Positions 1-7,669 of a stretch of DNA of 64,000 nucleotides are shown in pieces. A program made the translations under genes and the position numbers. Positions within the stretch are counted from its first letter, which is position 1, and the number at the start of each line of letters is the position of its first letter. Below the pieces are notes generated by a model. It made no database searches. It was not told where the DNA came from and saw only the letters and a list, made by a program, of their open reading frames with translations. The stretch covers positions 231,001 to 295,000 of the forward strand of contig NZ_AP024480.1 in the NCBI RefSeq assembly GCF_017347585.1, read 5' to 3'. This DNA comes from Caldicellulosiruptor diazotrophicus. Lineage in GTDB: Bacteria; Bacillota; Thermoanaerobacteria; Caldicellulosiruptorales; Caldicellulosiruptoraceae.

Positions 1-1
1 A

Positions 2-517
2 TACATACGCATCTTTTCGTTTTATGTTCCAGAAGGTGAAGAAGATAAGTACACAGATGTTGTCATAGAAAGGCTTTCAAAGTTTACAGAGATTGCCAAG
101 AAGGAAAATCTTGTTCTTCTTCACGAGAACGAAAAGGAGATATATGGAAACAATGCCGAAAGGTGTTTTAAAATCCTCTCCACAATCAACTCACCCAATT
201 TGAGAGCAACATTTGACCCGGCAAATTTTGTTCAGTGCAAAGTAGAGGTTTATCCTCACGCATTTGAGCTTTTAAAGGATTACATTGAGTATGTTCACAT
301 AAAAGATGCAAAATTTTCAGACGGCAGTGTTACAGTTGCAGGTGAGGGTGATGGAAGAGTAAAAGATGTGATAGAAACACTAAAGAGGATGAGCTTTTGT
401 GGTTTTTTATCAATAGAGCCTCATCTTAATAATAATCTTCCTGGTGGTGGACCTGAAAACTTTGCAAAGGCTTATAGGGCAATTAAAAAGATCATCGATG
501 AGGAAGGAGAGAGTTGA
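2..517 (+). CDS. Sugar phosphate isomerase/epimerase, TIM-barrel (5' end missing)
   Basis: The reading frame is open from the first base of the window, so the N-terminus lies outside it; about 171 codons remain. The visible part has the AP-endonuclease-2-like TIM-barrel pattern: a strand ending LLHENE, then TFDPANF, then YVHIKDAK, the last supplying an acidic/His metal site near the C-terminal barrel strands. Such proteins isomerise or epimerise sugars or inositol derivatives in the cytosol. The stop codon is one base before the start of the Gfo/Idh/MocA dehydrogenase, so the two are clearly cotranscribed and probably act on the same sugar. The substrate cannot be read from sequence. Confidence 0.85.
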   Translation, partial: YIRIFSFYVPEGEEDKYTDVVIERLSKFTEIAKKENLVLLHENEKEIYGNNAERCFKILSTINSPNLRATFDPANFVQCKVEVYPHAFELLKDYIEYVHIKDAKFSDGSVTVAGEGDGRVKDVIETLKRMSFCGFLSIEPHLNNNLPGGGPENFAKAYRAIKKIIDEEGES

Positions 518-518
518 A

Positions 519-1619
519 ATGTCAAAGCTTAAGTTTGCTATTGCGGGCTGTGGGGTTATATCAAAGACACATGCAACCGCTATTTCAACCCTTTCAAGTG
601 ATGCTGAGCTTATTGCTGTGTGCGATATTGTAGAAGATAGAGCAAAAAAACTTGCGCAGGATTTTGGCATAAAAAAGATTTATACTGACTATGAAAAGAT
701 GCTTCTTGATCCTGAGATTGATGTTGTATCTATCTGTACACCTTCAGGTGTGCATTCTGACATGGCAGTTTTAGCAGCCGATAGCAAAAAACATGTCATT
801 GTTGAAAAGCCAATGGATATAACATTATCTAAAGCTGACAGAATAATAGAAGCCCAGAACAGGAACAATGTGGTGATTTCTATAATTTCACAGCACAGAT
901 ACAGCGATTGTATGCAACTTTTAAAAAGGCTCGCAAACGAAGGAAAGTTTGGCAACATAGTTTTAGCAACAAGTTACACTAAATGGTACAGGTCGCAAGA
1001 GTATTATGACAGCGGTAGCTGGCGCGGTACATGGAGCTTAGATGGCGGTGGTGCGCTCATGAACCAGTCTATACACTATATAGACATGATTCAGTGGATT
1101 GTTGGAAAGGTTGTAGAGGTGTATGCATATTGTGTAACCCGGGCACACAAGCGTATTGAAGTTGAAGACGGAGCAGTTGCAGCAGTCAAGTTTGAAAATG
1201 GTGCAATTGGTGAGATAGTTGGAACAACAAGTGCATATCCTGGTTTTGAAACGCGGCTTGAGATTTTTGGTGAAAAAGGCTCTGCAACAGCTGTTAACAC
1301 CAGGCTTGAAAGTCTTTACTTCAAAGATGGGTCTGAGAAGGAGTATTTAGAGATCTATAAGAAAGAGGAAGATGGTCCTGTTGGAGCATCTTCTGCTGCA
1401 ATCAAAGAAGAAGGACATGTAAGACAGTACAGAGATGTAATAAATGCTATAAAAACCGGAACAAAACCACTTATCCCCGCTGAGGAAGGTAGACATCCTG
1501 TTGAAATTATTTTGGCAATTTATCTTTCAAGTCTTACAGGAAAACCAGTAAAACTTCCTCTTGAAAGTGATGAGGAGGTTTTAAAAGAGATTGAAAAGAT
1601 AAAAGGCAAAGGTTTTTGA
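519..1619 (+). CDS. Gfo/Idh/MocA family NAD(P)-dependent oxidoreductase
   Basis: A 366-residue protein. The ATG at 519 is chosen over an upstream in-frame start at 444 because it has a GGAAGGAGAG ribosome site and follows the previous stop by one base. The N-terminus has a Rossmann fold (AIAGCGVIS), and EKPMDITLSKAD carries the family's EKP motif with the catalytic Lys. A GGGALMNQSIHYIDM stretch is typical of the C-terminal substrate domain. Family members oxidise or epimerise sugars, inositols and their derivatives with a nicotinamide cofactor. The pairing with a TIM-barrel isomerase recalls inositol or keto-sugar catabolic operons. The substrate is unknown. Confidence 0.9.
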   Translation: MSKLKFAIAGCGVISKTHATAISTLSSDAELIAVCDIVEDRAKKLAQDFGIKKIYTDYEKMLLDPEIDVVSICTPSGVHSDMAVLAADSKKHVIVEKPMDITLSKADRIIEAQNRNNVVISIISQHRYSDCMQLLKRLANEGKFGNIVLATSYTKWYRSQEYYDSGSWRGTWSLDGGGALMNQSIHYIDMIQWIVGKVVEVYAYCVTRAHKRIEVEDGAVAAVKFENGAIGEIVGTTSAYPGFETRLEIFGEKGSATAVNTRLESLYFKDGSEKEYLEIYKKEEDGPVGASSAAIKEEGHVRQYRDVINAIKTGTKPLIPAEEGRHPVEIILAIYLSSLTGKPVKLPLESDEEVLKEIEKIKGKGF

Positions 1620-1650
1620 GATTAGAAATAAAATTGAAAAATAGATGTAA

Positions 1651-1703
1651 AAAAGGGCTGATGCCTATTATATTTTACTGTTTTTGGCAACAGCCCTTTT
1701 TTA
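1651..1703. terminator. Bidirectional intrinsic terminator
   Basis: The inverted repeat AAAAGGGCTG-ATGCC / GGCA-ACAGCCCTTTT has A-tracts on the left and T-tracts on the right. It sits between the convergent dehydrogenase and aldo/keto reductase genes and can end transcription from both sides. Confidence 0.85.
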
Positions 1704-1722
1704 TTTAATTTAACCTTCAAAT

Positions 1723-2862
1723 TTAACCTTCAAAAAATTGCGTAACCTCTTTCAAGAGCTTTCTGATTGGCAAGTTTTGAGGACATTTTTCTTCACACAA
1801 ACCGCACTCTACACAGTTTGAAGCTTTTTGTTCTACCTTTTCAGGCTTTAAATATGCTTCTTTTGTTTCTTCATACATGTTGTAGACCTTTGCGTCATTG
1901 TAAAGATTAAAGTTGCGGGGGATATCAACACCATTTGGACATGGAAGACAGTACTTGCAACCAGTACAATCAATAGGTTTTAACTCAAGGTATTTTTGAG
2001 TTACTTCATCTATGAGTTTCAGCTCATCCTCAGAAAGACATCCAACATACCCTTCGTCTGCGGTATTTATATTCTCAATCACCTGCTGCATTGAACTCAT
2101 CCCGCTCAAAACAGTAGTAACTTCTTTTTGATTCCAGAGCCACAAAAATCCCCACTGTGCAGGTGTTCTTTTGATTTTTGCCTTATCCCATACCATTTGA
2201 ACCTGCTCAGGGGGTTTTCTTGCAAGCTTTCCGCCCAAAAGTGGTTCCATTATTATAACTCCAAGACCTTTAGCGTGGGCATACTTCAAACCTTCTTCCC
2301 CTGCCTGATAGTTTCGGTTTAAATAATTGTACTGTATTTGACAGAATTCCCAGCCATTGTACTCATCAATTATTGTTTTGAACGTGTCAAGACTGTCATG
2401 GAAGGAAAAACCAATGTGTTTTATTTTGCCAAGGGACTTAACTTTTTCAATCCAGCTAAAAATGTCCATGTTCTTTAACATGTCCCATCTTTGTTTGTTT
2501 AGCGCATGTAAAAGATAAAAATCAATATAATCAGTGTCAAGCCTTTTTAGCTGTTCATCGAGTATCATATCTGCATCTTCAATTTTAGTAAGCTTCCATA
2601 CAGGCAACTTTGTTGCAAGTTTTACTTTGTTTCTGTATCCCTCCTTTAAAGCTTTGCCAACAACAACTTCACTGTTTCCACCATGATAACCATACGCTGT
2701 GTCAATATAATTTACCCCATTGTCAATTGCATATCTTATCATCTCAATTGCCAAAGACTGGTTAATTTGAGATGAGTCGTCCCCATGAATGGGTAAACGC
2801 ATACATCCAAACCCAAGCGCTGATACTTCAAAATCAATATTTGGAAACTTCCGATACTTCAT
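1723..2862 (-). CDS. Aldo/keto reductase with C-terminal ferredoxin-like 4Fe-4S domain
   Basis: A 379-residue protein. The N-terminal two thirds is an aldo/keto reductase barrel with the tetrad D54, Y59, K85 and H119. The last about 90 residues carry cysteine clusters of ferredoxin type: CTGCKYCLPCP and, further on, CVECGLCEEKCP. Proteins of this class reduce carbonyls of sugars or related metabolites, and the iron-sulfur domain suggests electron exchange beyond NAD(P)H. It is the last gene of the minus-strand transporter operon, separated from the isomerase by a hairpin, so it may be made at a lower level. The substrate is unknown. Confidence 0.9.
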   Translation of the reverse strand: MKYRKFPNIDFEVSALGFGCMRLPIHGDDSSQINQSLAIEMIRYAIDNGVNYIDTAYGYHGGNSEVVVGKALKEGYRNKVKLATKLPVWKLTKIEDADMILDEQLKRLDTDYIDFYLLHALNKQRWDMLKNMDIFSWIEKVKSLGKIKHIGFSFHDSLDTFKTIIDEYNGWEFCQIQYNYLNRNYQAGEEGLKYAHAKGLGVIIMEPLLGGKLARKPPEQVQMVWDKAKIKRTPAQWGFLWLWNQKEVTTVLSGMSSMQQVIENINTADEGYVGCLSEDELKLIDEVTQKYLELKPIDCTGCKYCLPCPNGVDIPRNFNLYNDAKVYNMYEETKEAYLKPEKVEQKASNCVECGLCEEKCPQNLPIRKLLKEVTQFFEG

Positions 2863-2899
2863 CTTTTAAATCCTCCTTATATTGCAAGATGGTCTATTT

Positions 2900-2940
2900 A
2901 AAAACAAATGGCTTGAGAAGTTTATTATTCTCAAGCCATT
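2900..2940 (-). terminator. Intrinsic terminator between isomerase and aldo/keto reductase
   Basis: A perfect 13-bp stem (AATGGCTTGAGAA / TTCTCAAGCCATT) is followed on the minus strand by TTTGTTTTTA. It follows the isomerase gene and would reduce read-through into the aldo/keto reductase gene. Confidence 0.8.
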
Positions 2941-2959
2941 ATTTTATTTTAATAATTTT

Positions 2960-3727
2960 TCAGTCTGAATAATTCTTCACGATAAAATCAAAGCTCATCT
3001 TAAGACTTTCAAAAGGTGAGCGCTGGCATACATCTTGCTCTATAATATACCATTCAACTCCTGCTTCATTGCAAGAAGCTATTATTCCATCCCAGTCCAA
3101 GTTTCCAAACCCAACTTCAAACATGCCTTGCTTGAAATCTTCAATCATTCCCATATCTTTAAGATGTACAAGAGGAATTCGACCTTCTAAGCTTCTTATC
3201 CACTTTTCAGGGTTTGCCCCTGCAAACTGGACCCAATAAGTATCAATTTCTATCATAAGATATTCTGGGTTTGAGCTTTCAATAAAAAGTTCGAACCATG
3301 TCTTACCATTGTATTTTTTGAATTCGAAACTGTGGTTGTGATAAGAAAGTGTAATTCCTTCATATTTTAATTTTTCTCCAATTTCATTGCATTCAGCAGC
3401 AAAAGCTATAGCACCTTCTTGAGACCGATATTCAGAAGGTGCAGAAGGTATTGCAATGTGCATACACTCGTAAATTTTATGTTCACTAATGACAGTTTCA
3501 ATTTCTTCTTTAAGTCTTTCAAAAGGGATATGTGTTGCACATATTTTCAAACCAAATTCATCGCATATTTCTTTTAATCTTTTCGGGTTAATTCTACCAA
3601 TTCCTGAAATTTGAATGGCTTTAAAACCAATTTCGCTTATTTTCTTAAGGCTGTGGCATATTTCTTCTTCTGTTTTCAAAAATTCACGGACTGTATAAAG
3701 TTGTGCTGCTATTTTGTCTTTGTTCAT
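2960..3727 (-). CDS. Sugar phosphate isomerase/epimerase (TIM-barrel)
   Basis: A 255-residue cytosolic protein of the AP-endonuclease-2 barrel family (IolE/IolI/xylose-isomerase-like). Visible metal-site strands include ITLSYHNHSFEF, MIEIDTYWV, VHLKDMG and a late EQD. It is a separate protein from the isomerase at the start of the window and only moderately similar to it by eye. It lies 56 bases downstream of the permease gene in the same minus-strand operon, so it probably processes a sugar brought in by that transporter. The start codon has AAAGTGGGG about 10 bases upstream. Confidence 0.88.
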   Translation of the reverse strand: MNKDKIAAQLYTVREFLKTEEEICHSLKKISEIGFKAIQISGIGRINPKRLKEICDEFGLKICATHIPFERLKEEIETVISEHKIYECMHIAIPSAPSEYRSQEGAIAFAAECNEIGEKLKYEGITLSYHNHSFEFKKYNGKTWFELFIESSNPEYLMIEIDTYWVQFAGANPEKWIRSLEGRIPLVHLKDMGMIEDFKQGMFEVGFGNLDWDGIIASCNEAGVEWYIIEQDVCQRSPFESLKMSFDFIVKNYSD

Positions 3728-3783
3728 ATTGTATTTGCCCCACTTTTCTTTTGTTTAAGTTTATTTCATTATACCATAAAATA

Positions 3784-4668
3784 TTACTCTTTAATAGCCC
3801 CAATCATGACCCCTTTTACAAAATACTTTTGCAAAAATGGGTATATACACAGAATTGGTACTGTTGATACCACAATTGCCGCGTATTTGATAAGCTCTGT
3901 CACTGCAAACCTGTCAGATGCATCTGAAATTCCTGTTGTCATGTTCTCTGTACTGTTCATAATAAGTATCTCTCTTAAAACAAGCTGAAGTGGGTAAAGT
4001 TCTCTTGAGCGCAGGTATATAATAGCACTAAAAAACGCATTCCAGTGACCTACAGCATAAAAGAGAATCATAACGGCAATCATCGGCATTGCAAGTGGTA
4101 TCATGATTCTAAAAAGTATTGTCCAATCCCCAGCTCCATCTATCCTTGCAGACTCTTCCAAACTGTCTGGCACAGCATGAAAACCAGTTCTCATGATGAT
4201 GAGGTTTGTTGTAGAAATTGCCCCTGGGATTATCATTGCCCAGATTGTATCTATCATCCCAAGAGATTGGACAAGAAGGTATGTTGGAATCATACCGCCG
4301 CTAAAGTACATAGTAAATGCAATGAAGAACATAATCGGGTTTTTTAGTTTTAGATTCTTTCTTGAAAGAACATACCCACCCATTGTGGTAAGTAGGATGT
4401 TTATAGCTGTTCCTACAACAACGTAAACAAGTGTATTTCTATAACCAATCCAAATCATAGGGTAACTGAGAAGCAGTTTATAAGCTTCCACCGAAAAGTC
4501 GAGGGGTCGCAAAAGTGGTCCTCTGTATGCCATAAGCTTAATAGGGTTACTGAATGAAGCAAATATAACATATAGCATTGGATACAGCATTGTAAAGCAC
4601 AGAAGTCCTAAAAATATATAGTTGAAAGTATCAAATATTATTTCGCCAGCACTTTTTCTTATTTTCAT
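3784..4668 (-). CDS. Carbohydrate ABC transporter permease, YtcP/LplC type
   Basis: A 294-residue inner-membrane protein with six predicted hydrophobic segments, starting with the FLGLLCFTMLYPMLYVIFA helix. The cytoplasmic EAA loop reads EESARIDGAGDWTILFRIMIP. It has the length and ending (KGVMIGAIKE) typical of the MalG-like half of CUT1 oligosaccharide importers of the LplC/YtcP branch. It lies 21 bases downstream of the partner permease. No ATP-binding subunit is encoded nearby, so a shared MsmK-type ATPase elsewhere is likely. Confidence 0.93.
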   Translation of the reverse strand: MKIRKSAGEIIFDTFNYIFLGLLCFTMLYPMLYVIFASFSNPIKLMAYRGPLLRPLDFSVEAYKLLLSYPMIWIGYRNTLVYVVVGTAINILLTTMGGYVLSRKNLKLKNPIMFFIAFTMYFSGGMIPTYLLVQSLGMIDTIWAMIIPGAISTTNLIIMRTGFHAVPDSLEESARIDGAGDWTILFRIMIPLAMPMIAVMILFYAVGHWNAFFSAIIYLRSRELYPLQLVLREILIMNSTENMTTGISDASDRFAVTELIKYAAIVVSTVPILCIYPFLQKYFVKGVMIGAIKE

Positions 4669-4689
4669 CTTCGAAGTTCACCCCTTTTC

Positions 4690-5643
4690 TTACCAAAGCG
4701 ATGTCTCTGTAAGTTTTTTTGCAATCTTGTTTGAGAATATGACCAGTAAAAAGTTGATAACAGAGTTAAAAAGTCCAACAGCTGCACCGTAGCTGTAGTC
4801 CATCTCCAAAAGACCTTTTCTATATACATAAGTTGAAATAACGTCTGCTGTTTCATATGTCAAAGGATTGTACATCAAAAATACCTTTTCAAATCCGACA
4901 TTCATCATGTGTCCAACTCTGAGAAGGAACATTATAACAATTGTTGGCAATATCCCTGGGATTGTTACATATAATGCTTGTCTGAACCTTCCCGCACCGT
5001 CAATCAGCGCTGCTTCATAAAGCTGAGGGTCTATGTTTGAGATTGCAGCAAGGTACACAATCGAACCCCAGCCAAGGTTTTGCCATATTCCAGAGCCGAC
5101 ATACAGTGGTCTGAACCAGCCAGGTTCTGTCATAAACGAAATAGGTTCTGACAAAATGCCGAGAGATTTGAGTATATTGTTTATAAGACCGTCTCTTGCA
5201 AAAAAGTCCATAATCATACCAACAATAACAACTGTTGAAATAAAGTGTGGCATATAACTTACAGTCTGAAGAGTTCTTTTGTAAATAGTATTTTTAATTT
5301 CATTAAGCAAAAGTGCGAAGAGAATTGGAGCAGGAAAACCAAATATGAGGTCGTAAACGTTTATAAGTATTGTATTTCTGATTATTCTCCAGACATAAAA
5401 GCTGTCATAGACAAAGAATTCTTTGAACTTTTCTAAACCAACCCATGGACTGCCCCAGATACCTTTTGCTGGTGTAAAATCTTTAAAAGCTATTTGAAGA
5501 CCGTACATAGGGATGTAGTGAAATATAAAATAATAAGCCACAACAGGGATAATCATTAAATAAAGGCTTTTATTACGTATAATATCTTTTTTTAGTTCTT
5601 GCCATCTGTTTGGCTGATAAGACTTAATTGTTGCCTTTTCCAT
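4690..5643 (-). CDS. Carbohydrate ABC transporter permease, LplB type
   Basis: A 317-residue membrane protein with six hydrophobic helices. It has the N-terminal signature of LplB/YteP permeases (a basic start, LYLMIIPVVAYYFIFHYIPMY, then QIAFKDF) and an EAA loop reading EAALIDGAGRFRQALYVTIPG. It forms the heterodimeric channel with the next gene. A hairpin terminator separates it from the upstream solute-binding protein gene, a common way to make more binding protein than permease. Confidence 0.93.
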   Translation of the reverse strand: MEKATIKSYQPNRWQELKKDIIRNKSLYLMIIPVVAYYFIFHYIPMYGLQIAFKDFTPAKGIWGSPWVGLEKFKEFFVYDSFYVWRIIRNTILINVYDLIFGFPAPILFALLLNEIKNTIYKRTLQTVSYMPHFISTVVIVGMIMDFFARDGLINNILKSLGILSEPISFMTEPGWFRPLYVGSGIWQNLGWGSIVYLAAISNIDPQLYEAALIDGAGRFRQALYVTIPGILPTIVIMFLLRVGHMMNVGFEKVFLMYNPLTYETADVISTYVYRKGLLEMDYSYGAAVGLFNSVINFLLVIFSNKIAKKLTETSLW

Positions 5644-5674
5644 AATCCTTTGAACCTCCTCAAAGAAGATTTAT

Positions 5675-5745
5675 AAAAAAGAGCCTTGCAATAAGGTGTT
5701 TAAAGAAAAGCATTTATTTTTTGCCTTGTTGCAAGGCTCTTTTTG
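5675..5745 (-). terminator. Stem-loop after the solute-binding protein gene
   Basis: Long arms (AAAAAGAGCCTTGCAA / TTGCAAGGCTCTTTTTT) enclose an AT-rich loop, and a T-run follows on the minus strand. It lies between the binding-protein and permease genes of one operon, so it should act as a partial terminator or a 3' stabiliser of the binding-protein message. Confidence 0.8.
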
Positions 5746-5762
5746 ATATGGATATTTCTATA

Positions 5763-7364
5763 TTATTTTCTCTTCTTCCATCTGTCGTATGCAGCTTGAT
5801 AAATCTTTATAGCCTCATCAATCTTCATTTGTTTAAGAGTCTTTACAAATGCATCAACATTTGTTGCTTTTCCTGTCATAAGTCTTAAGAACATTTCATC
5901 ATAGTATGTGTTGACTGTATTCATAATATTTGCAAGTCTCTTGGATTCTTCGTCTGTAAACGAAAGTGGTGGAAGAATTCTGTCATTTTTGACATCAGAC
6001 CATTTTTCCATGACAGCTTCTTTTTGTTGTGGATACATCATCTGAATCTGTAGATAATACTCATCTGCTTGGGCAAAAGGACCACTGATTGATGCACGGG
6101 CATATTTTGCCAGAGCTTCAGCTGCTGAAAGTCCTTGTGGGTTTTTCAAAATTTCATCTGTGTAGTAAACTTTGCCATCTTTCTTTACATATGATTTTCC
6201 AAGTACACCATAGTTAAATGCTTCGTACCCTTCTTTGCTATAACCCCAGTCAAGCACCTTCATAGCAGTGGGTATATCTTTACACGCAGTTGTTATAGCA
6301 GCGCTTGTTCTGGAGAACAAGAATTCAGCCTGTCCTAAAAGTGGTTTTTCGCCTTTCTTGAGCACAGGGAACTTGGTAGCTATTATGTCTTTCTTCAGGT
6401 TCAAGAAGAAGCCCATATCACCAGACAGAAGTCCTATCCATGCACCTATTACATCATTTTGAACATTTGCTCTTATAACCTTCTGGTTCATTGTGAGAAT
6501 GTCTGGGTCAATAAGTCCTTCTTTCCACCATTTTTGCAGAGTTGCTATAAACTGTTTGTATTGAGGTTCTAATGGGCCGTATTTAACTTTACCATTAACT
6601 TGGAAAAAGTCTGTTTTAATACCCCATGCACCAACTAAGAATGAAGAATAATCAAATGCATATCTCGGATTAGAAGCATTTCTGAGGATTGAAAATCCTC
6701 TTTCATCCTTTTTGCCATTACCGTTTGGGTCTTTTGTTACAAATGCTTTCAAAACCTTGTACCAATCATCAACTGTTTCTGGTTCTTTTAATCCAAGCTT
6801 TTTCAACCAGTCATTTCTTATTTGAGGTCCATAGTATACGCATGCAATTTTTGGGTTTGTTCCACGAAGAGCTGGGAATCCATAAATGTCACCATCGTCT
6901 GTAACAATAAGTTTTTTGATGTCAGGATGTTGCTGCAAGTATTTTGATAAATTTGGAGCATATTTTGGCATATAGTCGTTAAGTCTAATAATAACTTTGT
7001 CAAGCAAAGCTTTTACAGGTCCGCCAGGATAGTTATCAATCCAGTTCCACTCAATGATATCTGTCAGCTGCCTTGATGCCACCATAAGATTGAACTGGTC
7101 TGTTTCTCCACCAACCGGTGGGTGTTTAAACACAAGTTTTACACCGAGTTTTTTCTGCAAAAGTTGGTATGCAGCAATTGATGAATAGCTGCTGTAGGAT
7201 GTTGCAACCTTGGGGTCAAGTCGAACAAAATAGGTAAGTGTTGGTGTTGGTTTTGCATAAGCTGTTGAGGTTGATGAGACAAATACTGGAATTAAAAGCG
7301 ATAAGGCAAATACCATAACTACAATCATGCTTATAACCTTTTTAGAAGATTTGAACCAATCCAT
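5763..7364 (-). CDS. Extracellular oligosaccharide-binding protein, LplA type
   Basis: A 533-residue exported protein. Residues 1-39 form a Sec signal peptide (basic start, long hydrophobic core, STAYA cleavage region). No lipobox cysteine is present, which is unusual for a Gram-positive binding protein. The mature part has the large LplA/YtcQ-type layout, with GRQ-like and Trp-rich regions (IEWNWIDNYPGG; GFPALRG; KKDERGFSILRN). It delivers oligosaccharides to the two downstream permeases. The divergent membrane-bound AraC regulator is the likely controller. Confidence 0.92.
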   Translation of the reverse strand: MDWFKSSKKVISMIVVMVFALSLLIPVFVSSTSTAYAKPTPTLTYFVRLDPKVATSYSSYSSIAAYQLLQKKLGVKLVFKHPPVGGETDQFNLMVASRQLTDIIEWNWIDNYPGGPVKALLDKVIIRLNDYMPKYAPNLSKYLQQHPDIKKLIVTDDGDIYGFPALRGTNPKIACVYYGPQIRNDWLKKLGLKEPETVDDWYKVLKAFVTKDPNGNGKKDERGFSILRNASNPRYAFDYSSFLVGAWGIKTDFFQVNGKVKYGPLEPQYKQFIATLQKWWKEGLIDPDILTMNQKVIRANVQNDVIGAWIGLLSGDMGFFLNLKKDIIATKFPVLKKGEKPLLGQAEFLFSRTSAAITTACKDIPTAMKVLDWGYSKEGYEAFNYGVLGKSYVKKDGKVYYTDEILKNPQGLSAAEALAKYARASISGPFAQADEYYLQIQMMYPQQKEAVMEKWSDVKNDRILPPLSFTDEESKRLANIMNTVNTYYDEMFLRLMTGKATNVDAFVKTLKQMKIDEAIKIYQAAYDRWKKRK

Positions 7365-7491
7365 CTTGAAACCTCCTTACTTTAAAAGTTTTTATTGATT
7401 TTTCCCAAATTACCCGCAACAAAAGTTTATTGTTTTCAACAACTTGTTAGCGGGCTTTACAGCTTTTATTATAAAGGGGAGGAGAGACTTT

Positions 7492-7629
7492 ATGAAAGAG
7501 GAAAATGTTAAGGTTAAAAGGACAATATTAAACTTCTTAAAAATGTACTCATCATTTATATTTTCTTTGCAATATGTTTCATTGCTTTTCAATATTGCTT
7601 GTATTATAATTGAAATTGCCCAAAAATGA
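7492..7629 (+). CDS. Possible small single-helix membrane peptide
   Basis: A 45-codon frame starting at an ATG preceded by the strong ribosome site GGGGAGGAGAG. The predicted peptide begins with a charged MKEENVKVKR and continues as a hydrophobic stretch (FIFSLQYVSLLFNIACIIIEIA) that could span the membrane once. It lies 40 bases upstream of the AraC regulator gene on the same strand. I do not recognise a family, and it could be a chance frame in a leader. The ribosome site and membrane character are the only support. Confidence 0.35.
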   Translation: MKEENVKVKRTILNFLKMYSSFIFSLQYVSLLFNIACIIIEIAQK

Positions 7630-7669
7630 GGCTTTAAATATATGATATTTGAGGAGGATTTTTTTAAGT

